Part shown: positions 25,731 to 33,892 of the stretch, piece after piece
Layout: every line of letters starts with the position of its first letter
Numbering within the stretch: the first letter of the stretch is position 1
Origin: Lachnospiraceae bacterium
Lineage (GTDB): Bacteria > Bacillota > Clostridia > Lachnospirales > Lachnospiraceae
Direction of reading: 5' to 3'
DNA: 53,342 nt
Assembly: GCA_023664345.1 (NCBI GenBank)
Contig: JAMPFQ010000016.1
Span: 1 to 53,342 of the forward strand
Notes under the pieces: model-generated
Told to the model about the DNA's origin: nothing
The model's database searches: none
The model's input: the letters and a program-made list of their open reading frames with translations, nothing else
Position numbers and translations under genes: made by a program

Positions 25731-26613
25731 TTTTAAAAGTACCCTGCTCTGCGTCTGTGTCAGTATGCAAAAGGCTGTATTTGATATCAAAGCGCTGATC
25801 GCGCTGGCGGTCGGTCTGATCTTTCAGTATTATACCTTCTGCAGCATACCGGCTATCTGTGAATATTTGGGATGCGTGGTAACTCCCTGGCTGTTTCCGT
25901 TTTATATATCAAGCCCGACCATGTTTATCATTGTCGGAAGTCTGGGCATCCTGCTGTACAGTGACGCTCCCTTTATGGACGGCCAGTCGGCTTTTCTGAT
26001 GATCCGGACGGGCAGACGTAATTGGATATGGGGGCAGATCCTGTACATCTGGATCTCGGCGCTGCTGTACGCGATATGGAATTGTCTGGGATCCCTCCTG
26101 TTCATATTGCCGTATCTGTCTTTGGAAGAGGGGTGGGGAGCCGTTTTATGGACGATGGCTGATAATCCCGGTTTGTACAACATGGTAGGGACCGGGGTTT
26201 CGTTTGTGCCGGCAGCAGACATCATGGACCGGCTGACTCCGCTGCAGGCAATGTTTTTCGCGGTATTGTTGTATTGGCTTGGAACTGCGCTGATAGGCAT
26301 GATCATCCTTTTCTTCCGCGTCCGGACAGGCGGCTTGAGCGGGACGGCCGTGTGCGGGGCATTGACCGGGCTGGCGTATTTTTCGTGCTACCTGGGTCCT
26401 ATTGCGTATGGTTATTGGCTGCGTTATCTTTCACCGGTGAGCTGGTTTACTCCGAAGGCGTTGGATATGACAGGCAGCGGACAATATCCGTCACTGGGTT
26501 ATGCCCTAATGGCTTATTTGATCCTGCTGGCTGTTTTGACAGCGGCATCCCTATTTTCCTTTTGCAGAGGAGATGTATCTTTTCAGGATGTGAACGGAAT
26601 GAAGATTTTCTAA
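25723..26613 (+). CDS. ABC-2-like membrane protein 2
   Basis: A 296-residue polytopic membrane protein (segments around ALIALAVGLIFQYYTFC, MFIIVGSLGILLYSD, ILYIWISALLYAIWNCLGSLLFIL, AVLLYWLGTALIGMIILFF, LMAYLILLAVLTAASLF). Paired with the preceding permease and the ATPase downstream. ATG 25723 is preceded by AAGGAGG at 9 nt; the upstream in-frame ATG 25702 is inside the neighbour and lacks a site. Confidence 0.78.
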   Translation: MSDFKSTLLCVCVSMQKAVFDIKALIALAVGLIFQYYTFCSIPAICEYLGCVVTPWLFPFYISSPTMFIIVGSLGILLYSDAPFMDGQSAFLMIRTGRRNWIWGQILYIWISALLYAIWNCLGSLLFILPYLSLEEGWGAVLWTMADNPGLYNMVGTGVSFVPAADIMDRLTPLQAMFFAVLLYWLGTALIGMIILFFRVRTGGLSGTAVCGALTGLAYFSCYLGPIAYGYWLRYLSPVSWFTPKALDMTGSGQYPSLGYALMAYLILLAVLTAASLFSFCRGDVSFQDVNGMKIF

Positions 26614-26700
26614 GATAGATTGCATGTGCCGACTGTGTCGGCATGACGGGAAGTGTGTAAAGAAAGCCAAACGGATCAGTCAGAGAAAAGGGAGGAGACG

Positions 26701-27357
26701 ATGGAGGCATACGTTATTGTAAGACATGTAAATAAGAGTTTTAAGGAAACCCAGGCGTTGAAGGATGTCACCGTTTCGTTTGAACAGGGAAAAATACATG
26801 GCATGATCGGTCGGAACGGTTCCGGTAAAACGGTACTGCTCAAATGCATCTGTGGGTTTATGCGGCAGGATTCCGGCGACATATTTGTGAATGGAAAGGC
26901 AGTTCGAACATCAGAGGCTCAGGATTGCGGTATTATTATTGAGGAGCCCGGTTTTATCAATTCTATGAGCGGCTTTCGGAATTTAAAGATACTTGCGTCC
27001 ATCCGGAGAAGGATTTCGGATGACAGGATCCGGGAGGCCATGAAATGGGTCGGACTGGATCCCGGCAGTAAAAAGGCTGTCGGCAAATATTCCCTTGGTA
27101 TGCGGCATCGGCTGGGAATTGCCCAGGCTATCATGGAGGATCCGCCATTGCTGGTGCTTGATGAACCCATGAATGGGCTGGACCGACAGGGAGTGGAGGA
27201 GATCAGGAAATTGCTGTGCAGACTTAAGGGTGAAGGAAAGACAATTCTTTTGTCTTCTCATTACGCGGAGGATATAGATGTTTTGTGCGATACAGTCTGC
27301 GAGATGGACGGTGGGATTCTGACGTGCCATGCCGTCCCCTTTGCCGTAAACCGATAA
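26701..27357 (+). CDS. ABC transporter ATP-binding protein
   Basis: A 218-residue ABC ATPase. Walker A GRNGSGKT at 37-44, Q-loop region around FMRQDSG, signature variant YSLGMRHRLGIAQ in place of LSGGQ, Walker B LLVLDEPMNGLD (from about 149), switch His in SSHYAEDI. At 218 residues it is short, lacking the C-terminal extension of many ABC-2 drug exporters. ATG 26701 follows GGAGGAG. It energises the two membrane proteins before it. No terminator is obvious after it. Confidence 0.9.
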   Translation: MEAYVIVRHVNKSFKETQALKDVTVSFEQGKIHGMIGRNGSGKTVLLKCICGFMRQDSGDIFVNGKAVRTSEAQDCGIIIEEPGFINSMSGFRNLKILASIRRRISDDRIREAMKWVGLDPGSKKAVGKYSLGMRHRLGIAQAIMEDPPLLVLDEPMNGLDRQGVEEIRKLLCRLKGEGKTILLSSHYAEDIDVLCDTVCEMDGGILTCHAVPFAVNR

Positions 27358-27429
27358 ACCACCAGACACCATCGGGGCAGAACTGTTACGAGGAAAATGT
27401 GACCAGGAACAATATAAGCTGACATCCTA

Positions 27430-27459
27430 TTGACAAAAACAAAATAGATGGAGTATACT
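27430..27459 (+). promoter_or_regulatory. consensus sigma-A promoter of the hydrolase gene
   Basis: TTGACA (27430-27435), 18-nt spacer, TATACT (27454-27459). This is the best promoter in the element and is followed by two operator-like dyads. Confidence 0.75.
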
Positions 27460-27468
27460 TTGAAATAA

Positions 27469-27530
27469 GTTAGCGGCGACTAATTACAGGTGGCCACATA
27501 TATTAAAACATTGGGTTAGCATGAACTAAC
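27469..27530. promoter_or_regulatory. two operator-like dyads downstream of the promoter
   Basis: TTAG, 6 nt, CTAA occurs at 27470-27483 and again at 27516-27529, 46 bp apart, the second with 5-bp arms GTTAG/CTAAC. They lie between promoter and start codon, as repressor operators do. GTTAG half-sites recall DtxR/IdeR-type or TetR-type operators; the remnant of a TetR-like gene at 28516 is a possible lost repressor. Confidence 0.5.
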
Positions 27531-27589
27531 ATGCGCTGTAAAAATGGAAGAAATGATTTCCTAAGAGATACTTCAGGAAAGGAGAGGTC

Positions 27590-28366
27590 ATGAAATTCTA
27601 TGAATCTGGAGACAAGAATAACCCGGCCATTCTTTTGCTGCCGGGAACCTGCTGTCATTGGAAATCAAACTATGAAACAGTGATCCCGCTTTTGGCGGAA
27701 GAGTTCCGTGTAGTCTGTGTATCTTATGACGGCTTCGATGAAACGGAAGATACCATATTCCCGGATATGCTGACGGAAACGGAAAGAATAGAATGCTATG
27801 TCAAAGAGAACCACGGCGGCAGGATACACGCCGCTTATGGCTGCTCTCTGGGCGGGAGTTTTGTGGGATTGCTGGTGCAGCGGGGGAACATACATATCAG
27901 CCATGCCATTCTTGGCAGTTCCGACCTGGATCAGGGAACCGGATTATCTGCAAAATTTCAGGGATGGCTGATTGCCAAAATCCTGTCTGGAATGTTTCAA
28001 AAGGGCAGCTTGCCGGGATTCATGCAGCGCAGGCTGGAGAAGAAGCCTGCTGAGGAGAGGTTGTATTATAGTAAAATGCTGGATCTGTTCGGCGTGGGAA
28101 GTACCCGGCTGTCTTTTGTAAAGCGGGAAAGTATCAGGAACCAGTTTTATTCGGATCTGGTCACGCCGATTGGGAACGGGATTGACCTGCCCGGTACAGT
28201 GGTGCACATTTTTTATGCCGCAAAAATGGGGGAGAAATATCTGGAACGGTATCATATTCATTTCAAAAATCCAGACATCCGCCGCCATGAGATGCAGCAT
28301 GAGGAACTGTTAGTCTGTTATCCCGAGCGGTGGGCGGAGGAAGTCAGGAATTGTTGTAAAGTTTGA
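27590..28366 (+). CDS. alpha/beta hydrolase
   Basis: A 258-residue alpha/beta hydrolase. Oxyanion-region LLPGTCCHW (about 16-24), nucleophile elbow GCSLGG with Ser86, late His candidates near the C-terminus (RRHEMQHEE). Substrate unknown. RBS GGAGAGG precedes ATG 27590. It has its own promoter with two dyads and a 130-nt leader, so it is regulated separately from the ABC genes; hydrolases of this kind often accompany iron or drug transport genes in clostridia, which is only a contextual hint. Confidence 0.82.
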   Translation: MKFYESGDKNNPAILLLPGTCCHWKSNYETVIPLLAEEFRVVCVSYDGFDETEDTIFPDMLTETERIECYVKENHGGRIHAAYGCSLGGSFVGLLVQRGNIHISHAILGSSDLDQGTGLSAKFQGWLIAKILSGMFQKGSLPGFMQRRLEKKPAEERLYYSKMLDLFGVGSTRLSFVKRESIRNQFYSDLVTPIGNGIDLPGTVVHIFYAAKMGEKYLERYHIHFKNPDIRRHEMQHEELLVCYPERWAEEVRNCCKV

Positions 28367-28515
28367 GGTTTCATCGTTTATCGGCGGGGAACGTAACCTT
28401 GCAGTGGTGCTCCCTTGTGGCGAATATCGCCATGATGGCGGTGTATCGGTTCCGTTCGGCAGCATAATGGAAAATCCCACATATGATAATAAGTCTAATC
28501 TCGTTCTTGATCGGT

Positions 28516-28680
28516 TCATAATGAGTCTCTTTTTCCCGATAGATAGATTTCCAATCCTTTCAGCATGATTTCAATGTTGTTGTCAGGGGATGCTTTCATT
28601 GACGCATCCCGGTAAATCCATGCTCGAACCACGCCTCTCTTTCTGGTGTTTTAAATAAATGAGCCATATTCTCTGTAATA
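28516..28680 (-). pseudogene. frameshifted remnant of a TetR-like regulator C-terminus
   Basis: Read on the minus strand, one frame gives KTPEREAWFEHGFTGM and, after a one-base shift, another gives SMKASPDNNIEIMLKGLEIYLSGKRDSL followed by a stop. Together these resemble the end of a TetR-type ligand domain. No DNA-binding half remains. The rest of 28367-28515 shows no gene I can support. Confidence 0.42.
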
Positions 28681-28734
28681 TTGGACAAACAGGAAGATAT
28701 AAAATGTAAGGACAGGGAGGTGGTATTTTATTAT

Positions 28735-28935
28735 ATGGAAGAAATCGTAAACATTGAAACGATAAAGGTAAATGCCGCACTGCCCAGGGAGGCTCGGATC
28801 AGGCAGTTTGTTGAAGAGATCAAAGATCCATACCATTTTATGGTGGATGATGTGATCGTGAACATTGTGTTCACGGAAAATGGGAGTACGCTCCAGGACA
28901 GACTGCAGCAGTATTTTCAGCTTGTCATGGCTTGA
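28735..28935 (+). CDS. small recombinase-associated protein (DUF6870-like)
   Basis: A 66-residue protein, core RIRQFVEEIKDPYHFMVDDVIVNIVF and TLQDRLQQYF. It looks like the DUF6870 family found beside serine recombinases in clostridial mobile elements, as I recall it. AGGGAGGTGG lies 11 nt before ATG 28735. It is 21 nt from the first recombinase, so they are likely cotranscribed and it may be an accessory or directionality factor; that role is inference. Confidence 0.7.
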   Translation: MEEIVNIETIKVNAALPREARIRQFVEEIKDPYHFMVDDVIVNIVFTENGSTLQDRLQQYFQLVMA

Positions 28936-28956
28936 TTTTGTTGTCAGGAGGCAGTC

Positions 28957-30591
28957 ATGCGTATTTCAGACCAGAAATATTATGCCGGTGCGTATAAACG
29001 GCTGTCCAGGGAGGATGAGACAGCAGCCCTGGGGGCACGGAATGAGAGCAACAGTATTTCAAACCAGAGAGACCTTATCCGGAAATTTGCAGAATCACAT
29101 CCTGAGATTGAAATTGTAAAGGAGTATGCCGATGACGGATTTTCCGGCGTGGATTTTGGGCGGCCAGGTTTTCTGCAAATGTTAGGGGACATTCAGGCAG
29201 GAATCATAAATTGCGTTATTGTCAAGGACTTATCCCGGTTTGGGAGAAATTACATTGAGGCAGGTAAATATCTGGAAGAAATTTTCCCTGTCTATGGTGT
29301 GCGGTTCATTTCGATCAGTGAAAACTATGACAGTGCCCGTATGAATGGCGGAAATGAACAGTTGGTGATACCTTTCATGAATTTGGTGAATGATGCGTAT
29401 TGCCGGGATATTTCCATTAAGACTCGTACAAGCCTGGAAATGAAACAACAAAAGGGGGAATATGTAGGTTCATTTGCTCCCTATGGATACAGAAAGGCGC
29501 CGGACGATAATCACCGTTTCCTGGTGGATGAGGAAGCCGCCGCTGTGATAAAGCGTATCTTTGAGCTGACGATCAGCGGCATGAGCAATGGTAATATAGC
29601 AAATCTGCTGAATAAAGAGGGAGTGCCATCCCCCACAGAGTATAAACGGCTGCATGGAGAAAACTTTATCTGTCATTTTCAGAAGAACAGAAAAGCCATG
29701 TGGTCGGCGCTCGTGATCAGGCGCATATTGGAAAACAGGGTTTACTTAGGGGTAATGGAGCAGGGCAAGACATACAGCATTAATTATAAGGTGAAAGCAC
29801 GCAGGAAAAGAGAGCCGGGTCAGTGGTATTGCGTGGAAAACAGGCATGAGCCAATTGTAACAAGGGATACCTTTGATCTTGTGCAGAAAATATTGGCGGA
29901 TGATCTGAGGACCAGTCCCGGGAAGGAAAATGTCTATCTGTTTTCCGGTATCGTCGTCTGCGGCAGATGTGGTGAAAAACTGCTTCGATGCAAGAAAACA
30001 ATAAAAGGAAAAGAGTACATTTATTATGGCTGCTATGACAGGAAGAAAACGCTGAAGTGTAAGGGCGTCTGCATCCGGGAAAGCAAGCTGGAACAAGCCG
30101 TTACTCAGACGATCAGGCAGCATATCGCATCCGTCATTCATATGGCGGAATTGCTTGATCAGATGAAATCTATTCCTCTGAAAGAGCAGGAATTGAAAAG
30201 CATTGACCTGCTTGTGAGCGAACAGGAGAAAGAGATCCAGAGAATCAGTAAGCTGAAACTGAAACTTTATGAGGATTATCGTGACCGGTTTATCAGCTGG
30301 CAGGAATATAGGGACTTTGAAACAATTTACCGCCGGAGAGAAAAGGATGCAGAGCAAAAGAAAGAAGAACTGCAGAAAAAGAAAGAGCAGTTTTTGCAAG
30401 GGAATACGGCGCTGCAGAGGTGGCTGGAGGAATTTTCCCTGCATGGAAATATAGAGCATCTGAACCGTTCTTTATTCGTTACCTTGGTGGAACGGGTTAA
30501 AGTATTTTCTGCAAATGAAATAGAAGTGCAGTTCCGATATAAGGATGAATTTGATATGGCAATTTCTCAGGACGAACGAAAGCAGGGGTGA
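28957..30591 (+). CDS. large serine recombinase 1
   Basis: A 544-residue large serine recombinase. N-terminal catalytic domain with nucleophile Ser17 (YKRLSRED), NSISNQRDL, DDGFSGVDFGRPGF and the Arg-containing KDLSRFGRNYIEAGKYLE. Recombinase domain follows (about 160-290), then a zinc-ribbon with CGRCGEKL and GCYDRKKTLKC (about 335-366) and a long coiled coil (about 405-500). All parts are complete, so it should be active. AGGAGG precedes the ATG. It is the first of three consecutive recombinases; its end overlaps no reading frame but lies 4 nt before the next start. Confidence 0.95.
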   Translation: MRISDQKYYAGAYKRLSREDETAALGARNESNSISNQRDLIRKFAESHPEIEIVKEYADDGFSGVDFGRPGFLQMLGDIQAGIINCVIVKDLSRFGRNYIEAGKYLEEIFPVYGVRFISISENYDSARMNGGNEQLVIPFMNLVNDAYCRDISIKTRTSLEMKQQKGEYVGSFAPYGYRKAPDDNHRFLVDEEAAAVIKRIFELTISGMSNGNIANLLNKEGVPSPTEYKRLHGENFICHFQKNRKAMWSALVIRRILENRVYLGVMEQGKTYSINYKVKARRKREPGQWYCVENRHEPIVTRDTFDLVQKILADDLRTSPGKENVYLFSGIVVCGRCGEKLLRCKKTIKGKEYIYYGCYDRKKTLKCKGVCIRESKLEQAVTQTIRQHIASVIHMAELLDQMKSIPLKEQELKSIDLLVSEQEKEIQRISKLKLKLYEDYRDRFISWQEYRDFETIYRRREKDAEQKKEELQKKKEQFLQGNTALQRWLEEFSLHGNIEHLNRSLFVTLVERVKVFSANEIEVQFRYKDEFDMAISQDERKQG

Positions 30592-30595
30592 GAGA

Positions 30596-32185
30596 ATGGC
30601 AAGGATTTCCCGCAAAAGTGTGAAAGAAGTTCTAAATTGCACACAATATATTTTTGATACCGCATTGTATGTACGTTTATCGCTGGAGGAACAGGAAGAG
30701 GATTCCACAGAGAAAATAAAGAATCAGAGGGAGCTTCTCCTGCAATATGTCACTGAAAGACCGGAGCACCAACTGGCAGATATCTATTGTGACAACGGGT
30801 GTACGGGTACTGATTTTGACAGACCTGAATGGCAAAGGCTGATGGAAGATGCGAAGGCTGGAAAAATAAACTGTATTATTGTAAAGGATTTGTCTAGACT
30901 GGGCAGGAATTATATAGAAGCGGGCGATTACCTGGAAAATGTATTTCCGCGCATGGGTATCCGCTTTATTGCCATCAGCGATGGATATGACAGTGCAAAC
31001 CTGAAACCGGAAGACACAGGGCTGCTGTTGCCGCTCAAAAATATCATCAATGCTTCCTATGCAAAAGACCTTTCCAGGAAGATCAGCAGCGCAAAGCATG
31101 TTCAACGGGGCAGGGGGGAGTTTACCGGTTCGGTGGCGCCTTTTGGATATGAAAAGGATAAACATGGAAAAGGAAGGTTCGTGGTAAATGAAGAGGAGGC
31201 GGAGGTAGTAAGGAAAATATTTCAGATGTTTGGGGAGGGGGAATCTTATACAGGAGTAGCAAAGGAATTAAACCGTTTAAAGATTCCCTCTCCCCAGGGG
31301 AAAATATGGAGGTATCAGACTATCCGTGGAATCATTGCGAACCAGGTGTATCTGGGAAAGATGGTGCAGGGGAAATATTGCGGTTTAGAAGCGGATATTG
31401 TAACTGTAGACAATACCCATGAGGCGATCATTGCAGAGGAATTGTTTGAGAAAGCAGCAAGCCGGAGGGAAAAGATCAGCCTTCACCGGGAAAAAGAAGT
31501 GGCTGCCGGGTGGGCGCCTGATGAAGAATATCTTTTCCGGGGGATGCTTAAGGCAGAAAACAGCGGTCTGACTTTATGCAGGATCAGCTATCGGAAACAG
31601 TCAGGGCAGGTCTTGGTTAAAGCATACCGTTCTCCCAAAGCCTTTGATCAAGAGGGTAATCCTTATAAGTTGATCATGATACGGGAGGAAGTGTTGTTGT
31701 CCGCTGTAAAAATAATTTTACTGCAATACTTTTGTGTGTTAGAAGATACCCGGTTCGTCTTAAGCCAGGATGCGATGCAGAAAAAATATCAGCGTAAGAT
31801 CAAACGCATGGAGGGGGAAGTGCAGGCTTTATATAAAGAAATTATGCGGAAAAAGGAATTGCTTTCTGACAGCTATCAGGATATGGCAGATGGCATTTTG
31901 GAACCCTCGGATTATCAAAAGATACAAAGGCAATATAAAGAGGATATTGTCCAGGTGGAACAGAAAGTGAGGGAAAGCGAAAAGCGTCTGGCAGAATATA
32001 AGCGGCTTGTAAATCTGGAGAATCCCTATATATCTATATTGCGGGAATTTGGGAAATCACTCAAAACTACCAGAGATTTATTGGCGTTGCTTGTTTCGGA
32101 AATTACTGTGACTGGCAGCAGGGAGATCCGGATTGCCTTTTCGTTTGAGGACGAGTTCCGCAATCTATGTGCTTTGGTAAGGTAG
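30596..32185 (+). CDS. large serine recombinase 2 (no zinc ribbon)
   Basis: A 529-residue serine recombinase: catalytic Ser29 (YVRLSLEE), KNQRELLLQ, DNGCTGTDFDRPEW, KDLSRLGRNYIEAGDYLE, then the recombinase domain. Where recombinase 1 has its zinc-binding cysteines, this protein has LFRGMLKAENSGLTLCRISYRK without CxxC, the usual state of the second member in such trios. A coiled coil occupies about 390-490. ATG 30596 has GGGGTGAGAG in front; a longer frame from 30545 overlaps recombinase 1. Confidence 0.93.
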   Translation: MARISRKSVKEVLNCTQYIFDTALYVRLSLEEQEEDSTEKIKNQRELLLQYVTERPEHQLADIYCDNGCTGTDFDRPEWQRLMEDAKAGKINCIIVKDLSRLGRNYIEAGDYLENVFPRMGIRFIAISDGYDSANLKPEDTGLLLPLKNIINASYAKDLSRKISSAKHVQRGRGEFTGSVAPFGYEKDKHGKGRFVVNEEEAEVVRKIFQMFGEGESYTGVAKELNRLKIPSPQGKIWRYQTIRGIIANQVYLGKMVQGKYCGLEADIVTVDNTHEAIIAEELFEKAASRREKISLHREKEVAAGWAPDEEYLFRGMLKAENSGLTLCRISYRKQSGQVLVKAYRSPKAFDQEGNPYKLIMIREEVLLSAVKIILLQYFCVLEDTRFVLSQDAMQKKYQRKIKRMEGEVQALYKEIMRKKELLSDSYQDMADGILEPSDYQKIQRQYKEDIVQVEQKVRESEKRLAEYKRLVNLENPYISILREFGKSLKTTRDLLALLVSEITVTGSREIRIAFSFEDEFRNLCALVR

Positions 32186-32194
32186 AAATTAAGA

Positions 32195-32246
32195 TCCTTC
32201 TCGGAACGAAAGTACCCTGATATGGGTACTTTCGTTCCGAGAAGGA
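32195..32246. repeat. 23-bp perfect inverted repeat between recombinases 2 and 3
   Basis: Arms 32195-32217 and 32224-32246 are perfectly complementary around the 6-nt loop TGATAT; the arm begins TCCTTCTCGGAACGAAAG. A second perfect hairpin ATTCCCG/CGGGAAT follows at 32251-32268. There is no T-run. The motif TCTCGGAACG is shared with repeat family A. Confidence 0.85.
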
Positions 32247-32286
32247 CCAAATTCCCGTAAGCGGGAATGGAATAAGAGGAAAGAGC

Positions 32287-33270
32287 ATGAATATTAAAAA
32301 AATGATTGCCCTATATCTGCGTCTGTCCAAACATGATGAGGATATAGAGGAAGATGCGGAGAGCAACAGTATAGGCAACCAAAGAGGAATCTTAGAAGGA
32401 TATGTAAAAAAACATCTGGATACGACCGGGTATGAGGTAAAAGAGTTTGTGGATGATGGCTTCTCAGGTACATCCATGGAACGTCCTGCCATGCAGGAAT
32501 TGCTTAAAAAAGTGGAAAAAGGAGAAGTCTATGCTATTTTGGTAAAGGATCTGTCCAGGTTTGCGAGAAACTATTTAAAGTCTGCATATTACATGGAGAA
32601 AGTATTTCCTGTTTTTGGAGTCCGGTTTATTTGTGTCAATGACAATTATGACAGTAATAATGTTGCATGGCAGCTGCCGGGGATGGATATGGCTTTCAAA
32701 GGTATCATCCATGATTATTACTGCAAGGAACTGTCCAGGAAAGTGAAAGCTGCCCGCAGGCAGCAGATGGAAAAAGGGAAATGTATCTTTGCCAGACCGC
32801 CCTATGGCTACTGGAAATCAAACACAGTAAAAGGACTGTTGGTTGTAGATGAAAATACGGCGCCGGTGGTAAGGAATATTTTTGATCAATATCTTCAGGG
32901 AACTTCTGCTTATGGGATTGCCCGGGAATTAAACAGAAGAGAGATTCCGTCTCCAAATAAGCGACTGCTGGAAGCGGGGCTGGTTACATTTCGTGACGAA
33001 CAGTATGTGAAAGGGATGTGCTGGAGTAACAGTGCGGTGCTTTCCATTCTCCGCAGTCGGATCTATATAGGGGATATGGTGGGCGGAAAGGAAGAAAGAG
33101 TCAGGATTTGTGACAGAAATTGTAGAAAGAGGGACAAAGAGGAATGGATCATTGTTCAGGATACTCATGAACCTATTATTGAAAGAGAGATCTTCTGCCA
33201 GGTGCAGGATATGCTAAGGGAAAAAGCAAAAGCCAGGGAAAGGAGAGTGGGAAGCTACACAAGAAAATAG
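32287..33270 (+). CDS. serine recombinase 3, short form
   Basis: A 327-residue protein with complete catalytic domain (Ser14 in YLRLSKHDED, NSIGNQRGIL, DDGFSGTSMERPAM, KDLSRFARNYLKSAYYMEKVF) and most of the recombinase domain, ending VGSYTRK at a TAG just where the zinc ribbon and coiled coil should begin. Recombinases of this kind are usually above 500 residues, so it is probably truncated; no continuation is visible in any frame downstream. Whether the short form still binds DNA is unknown. RBS AGAGGAAAG. Confidence 0.85.
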   Translation: MNIKKMIALYLRLSKHDEDIEEDAESNSIGNQRGILEGYVKKHLDTTGYEVKEFVDDGFSGTSMERPAMQELLKKVEKGEVYAILVKDLSRFARNYLKSAYYMEKVFPVFGVRFICVNDNYDSNNVAWQLPGMDMAFKGIIHDYYCKELSRKVKAARRQQMEKGKCIFARPPYGYWKSNTVKGLLVVDENTAPVVRNIFDQYLQGTSAYGIARELNRREIPSPNKRLLEAGLVTFRDEQYVKGMCWSNSAVLSILRSRIYIGDMVGGKEERVRICDRNCRKRDKEEWIIVQDTHEPIIEREIFCQVQDMLREKAKARERRVGSYTRK

Positions 33271-33332
33271 TAGTGAATGGTTCAGAGGACATCGGTATTA
33301 AATGGAGGGAGGACAGGAGACAGAAAACATAA

Positions 33333-33385
33333 TGACACAATACCTGTTTTAGGGTAAAATGTCGACACAGAGGGGCATTGTGTCA
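33333..33385. promoter_or_regulatory. inverted repeat upstream of the last small gene of the element
   Basis: TGACACAAT (33333-33341) and ATTGTGTCA (33377-33385) are perfect 9-bp arms 35 bp apart. A small perfect hairpin GTGCGC/GCGCAC follows at 33400-33415. They lie in the 176-nt gap between recombinase 3 and the small gene and could be a protein-binding site or an RNA structure. Confidence 0.5.
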
Positions 33386-33446
33386 ACTTCTGATTCCATG
33401 TGCGCTGAAGCGCACGGGATTATGGTAAAATACAAGGAGAAAAGGG

Positions 33447-33635
33447 ATGATTGGAACGAAACCTAAATTTATGGAAAATCTGGTCATTGATCCAAGTTAT
33501 TATGAACAGCCGGATCCGTATACTAATGCACCTTCTTGTCATGTGAATTTACCTGCGCTTTCACGGTATGCGAAGCAATGCGGAAAAAAGCTGGTTGATC
33601 TGACGCTGGAGGAAGTGAAGAGATTTTCAATTTGA
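33447..33635 (+). CDS. small conserved protein at the element's right end
   Basis: A 62-residue protein: MENLVIDPSYYEQPDPYTNAP after the first nine residues, then CHVNLPALSRYAKQCGKKLVDLTLEEVKRFSI. I do not recognise a named family; small proteins with this kind of sequence accompany serine recombinase clusters in gut clostridia. AGGAG lies 7 nt before the ATG. An accessory role in recombination is only guessed from position. Confidence 0.6.
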   Translation: MIGTKPKFMENLVIDPSYYEQPDPYTNAPSCHVNLPALSRYAKQCGKKLVDLTLEEVKRFSI

Positions 33636-33656
33636 CATTTTGGTTTTGGCGATAAT

Positions 33657-33800
33657 GTTGATTTATTCCCGCGGGCAATGAGCCAAAGTCCAGGGAATCA
33701 TGATTCCCTGGACCTTGGCGAATGCCGCGAGGGTCAAATACCCCGCAGCTTGCTGCGTTGCAAGATTGATACCCCGTCAGCTTGCTGCGGGGTCTTTGAT
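33657..33800. repeat. palindromic repeat, family B (full copy) inside the element's right end
   Basis: Contains ATTCCCGCGGGCAATGAGCC (33665-33684), a perfect 26-bp palindrome (33688-33713) centred on CATG, a mirrored outer arm to about 33737, then two CCCCG.AGCTTGCTGCG units, the second forming a hairpin that ends in CTTTGATTT. Related copies are at 40806-40868 (opposite strand, internally deleted) and 45225-45271 (5' half). Confidence 0.75.
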
Positions 33801-33892
33801 TTCAGCCAGACTTGCAATAAATGTACAAAAGGGCATAGGATTATGTCCTTTTTACGTGATACAGGAAAACAGGCAAAAATCGGGACAAATGA

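Noticed and set aside
28367..28515. A plus-strand coding fragment after the hydrolase (LPCGEYRHDGGVSVPFGS in one frame)
   Set aside because: No start, no family resemblance, and several frames look equally plausible; treated as decayed sequence of unknown origin.
28640..28720. A mother-cell sigma-E promoter ahead of the recombinase genes
   Set aside because: CCATATT at about 28662 resembles a sigma-E -35, but no convincing CATACAnT -10 follows at the right distance, so sporulation control of the recombinases cannot be read from the sequence.
33657..33800. CRISPR array
   Set aside because: Repeated units such as AGCTTGCTGCG occur only twice with irregular spacing and are palindromic repeats; no cas genes are in the window.
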